DNA of 64,000 nt, taken from Bacillus sp. MYb209 (GTDB lineage Bacteria; Bacillota; Bacilli; Bacillales; Bacillaceae_G). The notes beneath the pieces are model-generated. The model worked only from the letters and a program-made list of their open reading frames with translations, made no database searches and had not been told where the DNA came from. The stretch is taken from contig NZ_PCNZ01000022.1 of NCBI RefSeq assembly GCF_002975175.1, forward strand, positions 1 to 64,000, in the 5' to 3' direction. Positions 53,681-62,203 of the stretch are shown one piece after another. The position numbers and the translations under genes were made by a program. Every line of letters starts with the position of its first letter. Position 1 is the stretch's first letter.

Positions 53681-53776
53681 ACGTGACAGTTTGTTACACA
53701 CAATTTCATAACACTCTTCAATAATCAGAAAATTAAGTTATAATATCATTATAAAAGAAGAAAGGAGACTACGCTC

Positions 53777-53827
53777 ATGTACTACAACACTTCATTCGAA
53801 AACGATCAACCTGTAGGCCGTCTATAA
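53777..53827 (+). CDS. Leader peptide of a translational attenuator
   Basis: A 16-codon ORF, MYYNTSFENDQPVGRL, with AAAGGAG 9 bp upstream of the ATG. Its last codons overlap segment 1 of the downstream RNA structure. It resembles the small ORFs that induce erm and cat genes by ribosome stalling. I infer that an antibiotic or metabolite that stalls the ribosome on this peptide turns on the EamA transporter. Confidence 0.8.
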   Translation: MYYNTSFENDQPVGRL

Positions 53828-53906
53828 TCTAAGACGGGCATTCATATAACAAGTGCGCCATGCCTCGTCTTAGGGAATATATCATAACCCTAAAAATAGA
53901 CGGAGG
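53816..53906 (+). promoter_or_regulatory. Four-segment translational attenuator
   Basis: Segments: 1, CCGTCT (53818-53823, inside the leader ORF); 2, CTAAGACGGGCAT (53829-53841); 3, ATGCCTCGTCTTAGGG (53860-53875); 4, CCCTAAAAATAGACGGAGG (53888-53906), which holds the GGAGG Shine-Dalgarno of the transporter. 1:2 pairs CCGTCT with AGACGG. 2:3 pairs 13 bp with one bulge. 3:4 pairs CCTCGTCT with AGACGGAGG (one bulge) plus AGGG with CCCT. A free ribosome gives 1:2 and 3:4, hiding the RBS; a ribosome on segment 1 gives 2:3 and exposes it. Confidence 0.8.
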
Positions 53907-53914
53907 TAATTCAA

Positions 53915-54802
53915 ATGAAACAAACAATTTTAGGAGCTATATGTTTATCACTAGCAGCAAGTATTTGGGGAGGTATGTATGTTGTTAGCAAATATGTACT
54001 CGACTTTATCCCACCACTTACACTCGTTTGGCTACGCTTTATTATCGCTTTTGTTGTTTTATATGTGATTTTGAAAACAACTGAAAAAAAGCAAAAGAAA
54101 AAAGTAACCATACACAAAAAAGATTGGCTATTATTCGCTTGGATTGGATTCATCGGGTATTTCATTTCGATCACATGTCAATTTATCGGAACAAAATTAT
54201 CCGATGCGCATACAGGCTCCTTAGTAACATCAGCTACACCTGCATTTATGGTCATATTTGCAGCGCTCATTTTAAAAGAAAAACTAACTGCTCGTAGATT
54301 GTTATCAACTATCATCGCAACAATCGGTGTCATTATTGTTATCGGATGGGATATTGAAATTGGCTCCTATTTTATCGGTACAATCATTTTAGTTGGGGCT
54401 GCTATTACGTGGGCTTTACTGTCCATTTATGTAAAAATTGCTTCAACTCGATTTTCATCTTTAGTTATTACAACGTACGCTATATTCTTTTCACTCTTTT
54501 TTATTACACCTTTTATGATATGGGAATTTCAATCAAACCCTATTGAACATTTGAACATGTATGTAGTATTAGGCGTACTTTATTTAGGAATCGTCTCAAC
54601 GGCAGGTGCATTTTTCCTTTGGAATAAAGGGTTAGAATTAATGGATGCTAGCATCGGCTCATTATTTTTCTTCTTCCAACCTATCGTTGGATCATTGCTT
54701 GGTTGGTTCTTATTAAATGAGACGTTAAGCAGTAACTTTTTCATTGGTGGTATTCTTATTATATGCAGCGTAATTATTACTACCTTTGAAAAGAAAAAAT
54801 AG
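53915..54802 (+). CDS. EamA-family (DMT superfamily) transporter
   Basis: A 295-aa membrane protein with ten hydrophobic segments in two EamA repeats (about 5-140 and 150-290); family marks ASIWGGMYVVSKYVLDFIPP at the N terminus and FFFFQPIVGSLLGWFLLNET near the end. DMT exporters move amino acids, nucleosides or drugs. Translation appears to be controlled by the leader-peptide structure just upstream, which suggests a protective efflux role. GGAGG lies 8 bp before the ATG. Confidence 0.88.
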   Translation: MKQTILGAICLSLAASIWGGMYVVSKYVLDFIPPLTLVWLRFIIAFVVLYVILKTTEKKQKKKVTIHKKDWLLFAWIGFIGYFISITCQFIGTKLSDAHTGSLVTSATPAFMVIFAALILKEKLTARRLLSTIIATIGVIIVIGWDIEIGSYFIGTIILVGAAITWALLSIYVKIASTRFSSLVITTYAIFFSLFFITPFMIWEFQSNPIEHLNMYVVLGVLYLGIVSTAGAFFLWNKGLELMDASIGSLFFFFQPIVGSLLGWFLLNETLSSNFFIGGILIICSVIITTFEKKK

Positions 54803-54806
54803 TATT

Positions 54807-54840
54807 AAAAAACAGGCAGAGACTTAGTCTCTGCCTGTTC
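54807..54840. terminator. Bidirectional terminator
   Basis: AACAGGCAGAGACT-T-AGTCTCTGCCTGTT between the transporter and the convergent 178-aa gene, whose last codons it overlaps. Confidence 0.8.
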
Positions 54841-55360
54841 GCATAATTGGATCTTGATCATGGAATCCAATACAAATTGGTATATTACTTTGCAAACCAC
54901 TACATGCATTGATAAAACTACAGACCGTTCTAGCAATTAAATATACAGTTATGCCAATTGCCTTTTCATTTGTATCAAAGTTATTTTCAGCATATAAATC
55001 TGCTAATTCTACTGACCTCGGTCCCTCAATATCATATGTCCATTCACAAGCCCAATCATCATCCTCTTCTTCAAGTGGAATGTAATCCTCACAAACATAG
55101 AACTGACTATTCCATTCATTATCCAGATCATACTCAAAATAGATCGCTTTCGCCTCTTCACTTGCAGCAAGTTCTAATGCTTCTCTTAAACTTATTCTCA
55201 TACTTTCTTTGTATGAATCTAAATAAATTGCTTTAATTCGTTCTGCATCCTCAATTGAAGCTAGCATACTACAAATTCCATAATACTTCGATTCTATTTC
55301 AGATACTTGTAATGAAAATATATCCTCTTGCATTTCTTCTAAATACTGAAATATTTCCAA
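54824..55360 (-). CDS. Hypothetical acidic protein
   Basis: A 178-aa acidic soluble protein (IEDAERIKAIYLDSYKESMR; EEEDDDWACEWTYDIEGPRS). It resembles DUF4303-like or immunity-type proteins in overall style, but I cannot place it. It lies 20 bp downstream of the pentapeptide-repeat gene and may be cotranscribed with it. Confidence 0.65.
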   Translation of the reverse strand: MEIFQYLEEMQEDIFSLQVSEIESKYYGICSMLASIEDAERIKAIYLDSYKESMRISLREALELAASEEAKAIYFEYDLDNEWNSQFYVCEDYIPLEEEDDDWACEWTYDIEGPRSVELADLYAENNFDTNEKAIGITVYLIARTVCSFINACSGLQSNIPICIGFHDQDPIMRTGRD

Positions 55361-55380
55361 ACTAACTCACTCCATACTTT

Positions 55381-56202
55381 TTACGCAGTCCAATGCGCAG
55401 GACGGGACAACAATTTCGGCAATTTCGTATGTTTGTCCCCTTTCGCCGCGTTAATTTGAACTTGCGTAAGAAAAATACTATTTGTAAAATCTGTCCCTCT
55501 AATATCTGCATCACGCAAATCTGCTCCAATGAGATCTGCCCCTCGTAAGTCTGTACCACTTAAGTTAGCTGCAATTAAATATGCTCCTCTTAAATTTGCC
55601 CCTTGCAAATCTTTCTTTTTCAAATTCGCTCCCATAAGGTCTGCTCCGCGGTGACTGATTCGCTTCTTACGTGCAGCATTCATTTCCTTCCATACTAATT
55701 CGCTCGTTTCTAAAAGGAGAATGTTCACTTCTGCTCTGTGCATTGGAATATTTATTTTCATTAACTCATCTGGACTTAAATTCGAAAGACGCTCTGTCTC
55801 TTCAATTGCTTCCTTCAGATCTTTATGAATTGTCTGCGTCGCCTTTAATAGAATAGCCTCATTCAAATACCACAGCATTTCATGAAGCTGATGCATAACC
55901 GGAAAAGCATCATACATTTTTCTTGCATGCTCAGCATCTTTCCGCCAATCGATCCCTTTAAACGTAACTTGAGAAATCTTTTGTCCAGCACCGAAACATT
56001 CAAATACTGTACAACCTTTATAACCTTTTCCTCTAAGGTTTTTATGTATACTACATTTATAATCTGATTGTAAGTTAGAACACGGTTTACCACCATCTTT
56101 ATTTACCGCAAAATCTACTGAAGCCGCGAACGGTAATGCTACACAACATAGACCAAAGCATTTTTCGCAGTTTGCTTTTAAATGATCGTTATGATTAGTC
56201 AA
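55381..56202 (-). CDS. Pentapeptide-repeat protein with Cys-rich N terminus
   Basis: A 273-aa protein. Residues 9-70 contain CEKCFGLCCVALPF and further Cys (CSNL, CSIH, CTVFECFG), consistent with a zinc or iron-sulphur site of the YkgJ type. Residues about 185-245 form ten or so A(D/N)L-type pentapeptides (GADLMGANLKKKDLQGANLR) that build a right-handed beta-helix. Such proteins can mimic DNA and protect gyrase, though many have other roles. Function here is not fixed. Confidence 0.85.
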   Translation of the reverse strand: MTNHNDHLKANCEKCFGLCCVALPFAASVDFAVNKDGGKPCSNLQSDYKCSIHKNLRGKGYKGCTVFECFGAGQKISQVTFKGIDWRKDAEHARKMYDAFPVMHQLHEMLWYLNEAILLKATQTIHKDLKEAIEETERLSNLSPDELMKINIPMHRAEVNILLLETSELVWKEMNAARKKRISHRGADLMGANLKKKDLQGANLRGAYLIAANLSGTDLRGADLIGADLRDADIRGTDFTNSIFLTQVQINAAKGDKHTKLPKLLSRPAHWTA

Positions 56203-56397
56203 AATCTATACCCCCTGTTGTCTTTTGACTATTTCATAATATTCCAACTGCACTAAATAATCAATTTTAAAATAAACCGGCACCTTTCATTTCAAATCAT
56301 AACTTTATGATTCGATTTCCTTTCAATTGAAAAAGACTATTTCTATCTAATGAATTATAATTAAATTATAAATATTCAAACTAAAAGAGGAATTACT

Positions 56398-56571
56398 ATG
56401 GCACTAGAAATGAAAACAAACTGTCAAATTTGCGACCATTCCCTTCAGCCCGATTCTGAAGCATACATATGCGTGTACGAATGTACATTTTGTGCACCAT
56501 GTACAGAGGAAAGACAAAATGTTTGCCCAAATTGCGGCGGAGAGTTAGTACGTAGACCGAGAAAGAAATAG
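56398..56571 (+). CDS. DUF1272-type zinc-ribbon protein
   Basis: A 57-aa protein with four CxxC-type pairs (CQIC, CVYEC, CAPC, CPNC) as in the DUF1272 family, a small metal-binding protein of unknown function. AGAGGA lies 7 bp before the ATG and a terminator follows the TAG. A longer frame on the opposite strand (56396-56653) is not supported. Confidence 0.85.
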   Translation: MALEMKTNCQICDHSLQPDSEAYICVYECTFCAPCTEERQNVCPNCGGELVRRPRKK

Positions 56572-56604
56572 AAAAAAGCAAAGCTATAGCGCTTTGCTTT
56601 TTTC
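56572..56604 (+). terminator. Intrinsic terminator
   Basis: AAAAAAGCAAAGC-TATA-GCGCTTTGCTTTTTT after the DUF1272 gene. Confidence 0.85.
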
Positions 56605-56631
56605 TATTCCCTCTTTTTTTGGTATATGAAT

Positions 56632-56736
56632 TTACATCGATGCTTTTGCCCAATCCACAGCAAACTTTTCAATACCTTGATCCGTTAATGGATTCATAGC
56701 AAGTTGTTCAATTACTTTTATTGATTCAAATGATTT
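56632..56736 (-). pseudogene. C-terminal fragment of a fructose-6-phosphate aldolase/transaldolase-like gene
   Basis: The minus strand frame ending at TAA 56632 reads VIEQLAMNPLTDQGIEKF followed by AVDWAKASM, matching the C terminus of the FSA/TalC family (typically HPLTDxGIExFxxDW). It has no start codon and its upstream end overlaps the last codons of the UPF0303 gene in another frame, so a deletion seems to have joined the two. Confidence 0.7.
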
Positions 56737-57194
56737 TTAACTGCTCTTATAACTAATTCATGATCTACTTCTGGTGGTAATCCTGAGACTGTTATCATTC
56801 CAATAACCCCTACGTTTTTTATTCGGATGGGAAAGGATCCACCAAACGCAGCATATTCCGAGCCATCTAAACGGTATTTTTCATGATATGGGATTCCATT
56901 TATTTCACTTTCTATCTGCATATAATACGAGCTATGATTATGCAGAGAAACGACCCGTTTTTTACGCTCAATCCATTTCGTATTTTCCTCAGTTGTCCCT
57001 GTCATCTTGAAATGAAATAATTGCACACCATTTTTGGTTATATCAACAGCAATCAATTTCCCCTCTCTCTTTGCTGTTTCAACGATAAATAAACCTAATT
57101 GCAAGGCATCTTCATTTGTAAAAGAGGAAAATTGAAGTGTTTCCTCCTCCATTAAAATTTGTTTACTTATTTCACTCATATTTGAAGTACTCAT
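56718..57194 (-). CDS. UPF0303/heme-degrading-domain (HbpS-like) protein
   Basis: A 158-aa single-domain protein of the UPF0303 family with the GlcG/HbpS-type fold: [40 protein letters not shown]-like central strand, [20 protein letters not shown] and a terminal [10 protein letters not shown] helix. Related proteins bind heme or glycolate. GGGAGG lies 7-8 bp before ATG 57194. Its last codons overlap an aldolase gene fragment. Confidence 0.8.
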   Translation of the reverse strand: MSTSNMSEISKQILMEEETLQFSSFTNEDALQLGLFIVETAKREGKLIAVDITKNGVQLFHFKMTGTTEENTKWIERKKRVVSLHNHSSYYMQIESEINGIPYHEKYRLDGSEYAAFGGSFPIRIKNVGVIGMITVSGLPPEVDHELVIRAVKNHLNQ

Positions 57195-57459
57195 ATCTTT
57201 AGCCTCCCTAATTGTTTTATACCACATTGGCATTTTTTGAAATTACCAACCTCTATAGTACCGCCTTCTGAATCTAAATAAACTGCTGTAGCTTCGTTAG
57301 TAACTAGTACCATAAAGCTTGTTTTTTTCTTACTGGTACTATTATGAATTATATTTAACACATTAAAATTGTATGTACTTTAAAGTGCTATAGGTACTAA
57401 ACATTTGGTACAGGAATTGTCTACTTCTGTAATTCAGCTAATTCATTATAAGAAATACA
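57195..57459 (-). other. Intergenic region with an unassigned open stretch
   Basis: On the minus strand about 57377-57191 is open and reads SFMVLVTNEATAVYLDSEGG and so on, ending in a TGA that overlaps the ATG of the UPF0303 gene. No convincing start or RBS is present and I do not recognise it; it may be a remnant. Nothing else is seen here. Confidence 0.3.
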
Positions 57460-57489
57460 AAAAAAGCAAAGCGTCCACGCTTTGCTTCT
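57460..57489 (-). terminator. Terminator of the esterase locus
   Basis: AAGCAAAGCG-TCCA-CGCTTTGCTT with a T run on the minus strand, just past the stop of the split GDSL gene. Confidence 0.8.
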
Positions 57490-58208
57490 TACAGAACCCC
57501 TTTTAACTTTTCACAAATTAACTTCGCCAAATACTCATAACCTTGTGGTCCAAAGTGCAATCCATCTTTTTCATCATCTTCTACAAATTTTTTATAATGC
57601 TGTTCTTGAATCATTTCAGCATACAAATTTAAAAAATGACTTCCTGTTTCTTTCGCCACTTCCTCAACCACGTCTGCATATTGGCCGAGTACTTCATTCG
57701 TTCTATTATGTTGCCTTACTTCATCAACTGGTGCCGGACTAATAAGTAGTACTTTTTCTGGTGAAATCGTACTTACAATTTTCTCTAAGTTTTCTTTATA
57801 TACTTGTAATGGCACTTGAGCAAAAGAGACTGCATCATTCGTACCAATAAAGTGAAACTTTAATCAGTGGGGGTTTTGTTCATCCCCCACTGATTATTAG
57901 CCTTCACCAATCGGGCATTTACGGGCAGTTGACCTCCCACCTAACTTCTTTGCTCCAGCCAAATTTTGAGGTGGGAGCCTTACTGCCCGTTAATGCGGGA
58001 GAAAAACCGTTACGAAATTTGGTTCATATGATAATACATCCTCTTCAATCCTTTGTAGTGCATCGAACGTATTATCACCCGGAACACCCGTATTAAGCAC
58101 CTTCAAGTTGGGAAGCATCTCTTGCAAACGTGGTGTTAATCTCGGTGTTCCATCAAAAAATATTTCATCAGCTGTAATACTATCACCAAAGCATACTAAT
58201 GTTTTCAT
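57489..58208 (-). pseudogene. SGNH/GDSL-family hydrolase split by a bcr1 insertion
   Basis: The minus strand starts at ATG 58208 (AAAGGAG upstream) with block I CFGDSIT (6-12), block II Gly in NTGVPGDN, and FVTVF, where bcr1 interrupts and a stop follows at LPH. Past the element the frame resumes IGTNDAVSF (block III GTND) and ends with block V DGLHFGPQGYEYLA (catalytic Asp/His). Removing the element plus one TTTAT restores FVTVFIGTNDAV. The intact protein would be about 188 aa, an esterase or lipase. Confidence 0.93.
57847..58004 (-). repeat. bcr1 repeat, copy 3 (inside the GDSL gene)
   Basis: A 148-bp element (57852-57999) in the opposite orientation to copies 1 and 2. Target duplications read ATAAA (57847-57851) and AGAAA (58000-58004) on the plus strand, the second having one change from ATAAA. 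Internal arms are the same as in the other copies (GTGGGGGAT/ATCCCCCAC-type and GGTGGGAG/CTCCCACC). Confidence 0.95.
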
Positions 58209-58223
58209 TAATCTAGCACTCCT

Positions 58224-59048
58224 TTACGTATGAAACAACTTTCCTTCTATCGCTTTCATATATCTTTCCGCAGAACGTTCAACTGCCTCATTTGCATTTT
58301 CTTTTACTACTCGGTGAAAAGCATTATATAGGCGATTAAATTGTAACGGCTTCACTCGATTCGCCATTTCTTCCACTTTCCTTGCTGGTAATGGAATTAA
58401 GTTTGGATAGCTATACATGAAGCTTACCCACTGCTGATCCGCTACAACTTGAATGATATCACCTGTTAATAATATACCTTTCCCATCATTTCCTTCTTCC
58501 CAATATAATACAGAACCGCCACTAAAATGTCCTCCGAGACGATGAATGGTAATTCCATCTGCTAATTGTAAAGACTCACCAGACCAGTAAATAATACGAC
58601 TACTCGGGCGCATAACCCACTCTTTATCGTCTTCGTGTATATAAATTGGTACATCGAATGTTTCTGCCCATTCTACTTGTGTTGAATAATAATGCGGATG
58701 AGATAATGCAATTGCATCTAATCCGCCCCACTCTTTTATCTTCTCAATTGTCGTTTCATCTAAATAAGTAATACAATCCCATAGTAAACGATATGACTCT
58801 GTTTTTACTACAAATGCCGTCTGACCGATCGCAAATTCTGGTTTTGTCGTAATACTATAAAGCCCATTTTCTTCTTCTATAATTTCATTTTTATATGTAT
58901 CACTCGTCTGCAAGTTTTCTAAACTCGTCCAAGACTGCCCTTTCGGATTAATATATTGTCTCTCCTCATCACAAATAAGACAACTTACCGGTTCTTCCAC
59001 ACTCGCTGCATACTGAACGCCACACGTTGTACAAACGAAATTATTCAT
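58224..59048 (-). CDS. MBL-fold metallohydrolase with N-terminal zinc ribbon
   Basis: A 274-aa protein. Residues 1-35 hold CTTC and CLIC pairs (zinc ribbon). The metallo-beta-lactamase domain shows ALSHPHYYSTQVEW (HxHxxD position reads HPHYYS, so the Asp is changed), LGGHFSGGSVLYW and LLTGDIIQV. Metal binding may be partial. Substrate unknown. The gene lies 15 bp upstream of the split GDSL gene and was probably cotranscribed with it. Confidence 0.8.
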   Translation of the reverse strand: MNNFVCTTCGVQYAASVEEPVSCLICDEERQYINPKGQSWTSLENLQTSDTYKNEIIEEENGLYSITTKPEFAIGQTAFVVKTESYRLLWDCITYLDETTIEKIKEWGGLDAIALSHPHYYSTQVEWAETFDVPIYIHEDDKEWVMRPSSRIIYWSGESLQLADGITIHRLGGHFSGGSVLYWEEGNDGKGILLTGDIIQVVADQQWVSFMYSYPNLIPLPARKVEEMANRVKPLQFNRLYNAFHRVVKENANEAVERSAERYMKAIEGKLFHT

Positions 59049-59129
59049 AGTTATTCCCCTATCCCTTTAATTTTTTATTAAGCTGATATTTGTTGATAGT
59101 TTTCTGCTTTTTTATTTTCAATTGATAAG

Positions 59130-59966
59130 CTAAATCTCATTCATCCAATAACGCCAAGCTTCTAAGTAATCTTCTAAATCTTTCGGGTGATGTCTTAAAC
59201 ACGTATCGATACGCAAATATAAACCTATTACTATTTCTTCATATAAATCTCGGTCCCTTTTACGAAATGCACATTGTTTCATCACATACTGAATGGTTTC
59301 TTTCGTTAAATCTTCCGGAGTTGAACAGAACGCGTAAATTAAATCGTATATAGGATCTCCTAAGACTGGAAATGGATCTATCACACCATATAATTTATTT
59401 TCTCGGAATATAAAGTTATGGAATCCAAGATCGCCATGTAATAAAAACGGACTATCTATTCCAGTACCTCTTTTTGGACTATTTACAAGTGTAAGAACAA
59501 GCTGATGTTCTTCCTCACTTATGTACTGCCTCAAATTTCCACGAACTTCCATTACATTTGCTAATAAAAATTCTGTCCAAGATTGAACCGGACTATCTTT
59601 CCATCCCCATCCATCTATATCTGAAACTACTTCATACTTATTAATAGCTTCTTTTACAAGTGTACTAAGCGTAATTCGTTTATATCCACGTTCGCACGAA
59701 GTACTCCCTTCGAGGAATGAATACACAATATATCTATTTAAAGGTTCCTTATACAAAATCTTTGAAAATAAAGTATTCCCTTCATAAAAAGAAAGAAAAT
59801 CAGCTTCTTCACGTATCACTTCCGATTCGTTCAGCTTTACAACGTATTTTCCATCCAATAAATATACTGTACTTGTCGTTCCTCCGTTTAACACTTTCAT
59901 GCTTTTCGGATAATGTGAAATAACCTTCTCATTAACTAGTTGTTCAGCGATTATTGAAATGCCCAT
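59130..59966 (-). CDS. APH-family phosphotransferase
   Basis: A 278-aa protein with the aminoglycoside phosphotransferase/kinase fold: catalytic loop LLHGDLGFHNFIF (HGD-x4-N intact, about 187-199) and metal-binding GVIDPFPVLGDPIYDLIYAF. The N lobe has GGTTSTVYLLDGKYVVKLN with the Lys. Substrate cannot be told from sequence. ATG 59966 follows GGTGGGGGA. Confidence 0.85.
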   Translation of the reverse strand: MGISIIAEQLVNEKVISHYPKSMKVLNGGTTSTVYLLDGKYVVKLNESEVIREEADFLSFYEGNTLFSKILYKEPLNRYIVYSFLEGSTSCERGYKRITLSTLVKEAINKYEVVSDIDGWGWKDSPVQSWTEFLLANVMEVRGNLRQYISEEEHQLVLTLVNSPKRGTGIDSPFLLHGDLGFHNFIFRENKLYGVIDPFPVLGDPIYDLIYAFCSTPEDLTKETIQYVMKQCAFRKRDRDLYEEIVIGLYLRIDTCLRHHPKDLEDYLEAWRYWMNEI

Positions 59967-60153
59967 TTCCCCCACCCTTAATTCCGAAAATTCCCTTAAT
60001 TCAAAAGACAACTTTACTATTATTTGACAAATCCAAGAGAATCCCTTCCAACATCTTAATATAACAGAAATTAATTTTTAATTTATTAAGACTGCCTCTT
60101 TCAATATTTCATCACATAATTCATTCCATTTATGATAATGTGATGCAATTTCT

Positions 60154-60903
60154 TCACTCCAAATGTTCTTCATATAATCTAGTAATTTCTATTGCAGGGT
60201 CTCTTTCTTTCAATTTAAGAGCCAAACTTTCTACACCAAACACTTCTGTAAATGTGTGGCTTCCTACAATCAAATTGATGCCTTTAAATTTCGCATGTTG
60301 CACTGTATATAATGTTTTTTCTCCTGTTATGTACGTATCGCAACCTTTTTCTAGCGCACGCTCAATAAGGTTTGTATTGTTTCCTGCACCTGTTAAAATC
60401 GCAATCCGTTTCACTGGCCTATCGTGATTTTCCCATCGCTTCACTTTCTCTTCCGTTCTCTCTTCAAGTTTTTTAACTAAATTTGAAAAGGGCATCGCTT
60501 CTTTATATTCTCCTATTCCCGGTAGCTCTTCTTCCTCATACGTGGAATATTCCAGTATTGTATCTATCCCAATTTCATTGAATAAAGACGTGCACGTGCC
60601 AAATTTCACAAAATCTAACGGCAAATGAATCCAAAAATGATTCATTTCATATTCTTTTAATTTCTCGATACAAGCTTCTTCCATACCGAATAAAAAACTC
60701 CACGGCGCATGATGTGTAACTATCATATCCACTCCGTTTTTATAAGCTTCCTCAATCGTCTCTAGCGTCAAATTTGTCGTGTAACCTATTTTGTGAAATT
60801 CCTCTTTACTAATGTGAGTGAAACCATACTCGTCATCACCGTATTTATGAAGATGCTCTCCAAAAAGTGATGTAATATGATCTTTAAACTGCGTTATATT
60901 CAT
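60154..60903 (-). CDS. Nif3-like dinuclear metal centre protein
   Basis: A 249-aa NIF3/YqfO-related protein. Metal ligands are visible in VDMIVTHHAPWSF (HH, about 64-65) and IVGSHTFTEVFGVESLA at the C terminus, with the central AILTGAGNNTNLIERALEKG and DTYITGEKTLY. Family function is debated (GTP cyclohydrolase I type 2 or a metal-binding role). ATG 60903 has AAAGGAG 8 bp upstream. Confidence 0.88.
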   Translation of the reverse strand: MNITQFKDHITSLFGEHLHKYGDDEYGFTHISKEEFHKIGYTTNLTLETIEEAYKNGVDMIVTHHAPWSFLFGMEEACIEKLKEYEMNHFWIHLPLDFVKFGTCTSLFNEIGIDTILEYSTYEEEELPGIGEYKEAMPFSNLVKKLEERTEEKVKRWENHDRPVKRIAILTGAGNNTNLIERALEKGCDTYITGEKTLYTVQHAKFKGINLIVGSHTFTEVFGVESLALKLKERDPAIEITRLYEEHLE

Positions 60904-60987
60904 TTTCATTTCTCCTTTCATTGACTTTTATATTTCAAAAATAAGGAAATACTATTTAACGACGTTACATACATATAGGAGGACAAT

Positions 60988-61197
60988 ATGAAACCTGAAT
61001 TTTTAAAAGCTATACATGAAGCGATTGGAAATGTTGAACATATTCATATAGAAGAAAGTGGTGCAGATAGTTTACTCATTCATCATGATGATGCACAGCA
61101 ATTAAAACAAGTTGCTGAAACGTTAGAGAGTAATAATTTCCGCTCTACTATTAGAACAGCTGGGGATGCTTCGTATATTGAAGTGTTGAACAGATAA
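60988..61197 (+). CDS. Small hypothetical protein
   Basis: A 69-aa acidic His-rich protein (KPEFLKAIHEAIGNVEHIHI; SLLIHHDDAQQLKQVAETLE). AGGAGG lies 5-6 bp before the ATG and a terminator follows. I do not recognise the family. Confidence 0.7.
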   Translation: MKPEFLKAIHEAIGNVEHIHIEESGADSLLIHHDDAQQLKQVAETLESNNFRSTIRTAGDASYIEVLNR

Positions 61198-61198
61198 G

Positions 61199-61232
61199 GA
61201 AGCCGGCTATATGACCGGCTTTCCTCTTTTAA
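61199..61232. terminator. Bidirectional terminator
   Basis: GGAAGCCGG-N9-CCGGCTTTCC followed by TCTTTT, between convergent genes. Confidence 0.8.
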
Positions 61233-62128
61233 ATTGAGATTTCAAATTCATCTACATACACTGCAGTTCCAGAAATATCTATTTGTAATTTCTCGTTTTC
61301 TACATCTTTCTTTACATAAACCGTTACACGACCATCTTTATTGATTTTCTGTCCTTGCTCAACGATTAACTCCAGTTCATGGTCAAAATCTTTCTCCAAA
61401 TACGTCGCATAATACGCTCCCATTACACCTGAAGCAGTTCCTGTCACTGGATCTTCTATTATTCCAGAATAAGGTGATGAGAAATGACGACCGTGCATTT
61501 TTGCTTCTGCATCATATGCCTCTAAGCAAAGTGGATGAATAGCAACCTTTGGCATTTCTTTTAATACAGATGGAAATTCACTATTATTAGGTTTCATCCT
61601 TTCACATGCTTCAAGTTTTTTAATAGGTACAATTAAAGTCCAAATACCAGTACTTCCATATACAATCGGTAATTTTTCATCTAAATCATTTACTTCAAGA
61701 CCAATACTGTAAGCTAATGCCTCTTTGGAACCTGTAAAATTTTGAAACCGCGGTGTTGCTTGTCTCATTTTAATAAAAGTTTCCCCACTTTTATTCGCAC
61801 CTATATGTATCGGCAAAATCCCTGCCTTCGTTTCAATTGTTAAATTGTGCTTCCCTTCTAATAACCCTCTTTCATGAAGTGCATGTATAGTCTCTACTGT
61901 CGCATGACCACATAAATCATTTTCATGACCAGGCGTAAAATAGCGAATTCTTACATCTGCTACTTCTGAAGAAAGAACAAAAGCTGTTTCGTTAAATCCA
62001 ACCTTTTCAGCAATGAGTTGCATTTCCTCTTCCGCTAATCCATCTCCTTCTAATACAATACCTGCTGGATTTCCCATATTCGGTTTATTACTAAATGCAT
62101 CATAATGGACTACGTTTACTTTTTTCAT
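61229..62128 (-). CDS. PhzF-family isomerase
   Basis: A 299-aa PhzF/diaminopimelate-epimerase-fold protein: YDAFSNKPNMGNPAGIVL at the N terminus, FNETAFVL with the catalytic Glu, RYFTPGHENDLCGHATVE (Asp/Cys region) and EDPVTGTASGVMGAYYATYL in the second half. Substrate is unknown for most members. ATG 62128 lies 8 bp from AGGGG and is preferred to upstream in-frame starts. Confidence 0.88.
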   Translation of the reverse strand: MKKVNVVHYDAFSNKPNMGNPAGIVLEGDGLAEEEMQLIAEKVGFNETAFVLSSEVADVRIRYFTPGHENDLCGHATVETIHALHERGLLEGKHNLTIETKAGILPIHIGANKSGETFIKMRQATPRFQNFTGSKEALAYSIGLEVNDLDEKLPIVYGSTGIWTLIVPIKKLEACERMKPNNSEFPSVLKEMPKVAIHPLCLEAYDAEAKMHGRHFSSPYSGIIEDPVTGTASGVMGAYYATYLEKDFDHELELIVEQGQKINKDGRVTVYVKKDVENEKLQIDISGTAVYVDEFEISI

Positions 62129-62203
62129 TCTCATATCCCCTAATCCTCTTTTAAAATTTTTTTGAAGGTCCAAATATATTTTGAATGGTTGTAAGATCGT
62201 ACA

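Noticed and set aside
56396-56653. 85-codon minus-strand ORF
   Set aside because: Antisense to the DUF1272 gene, whose RBS, Cys pairs and terminator are convincing.
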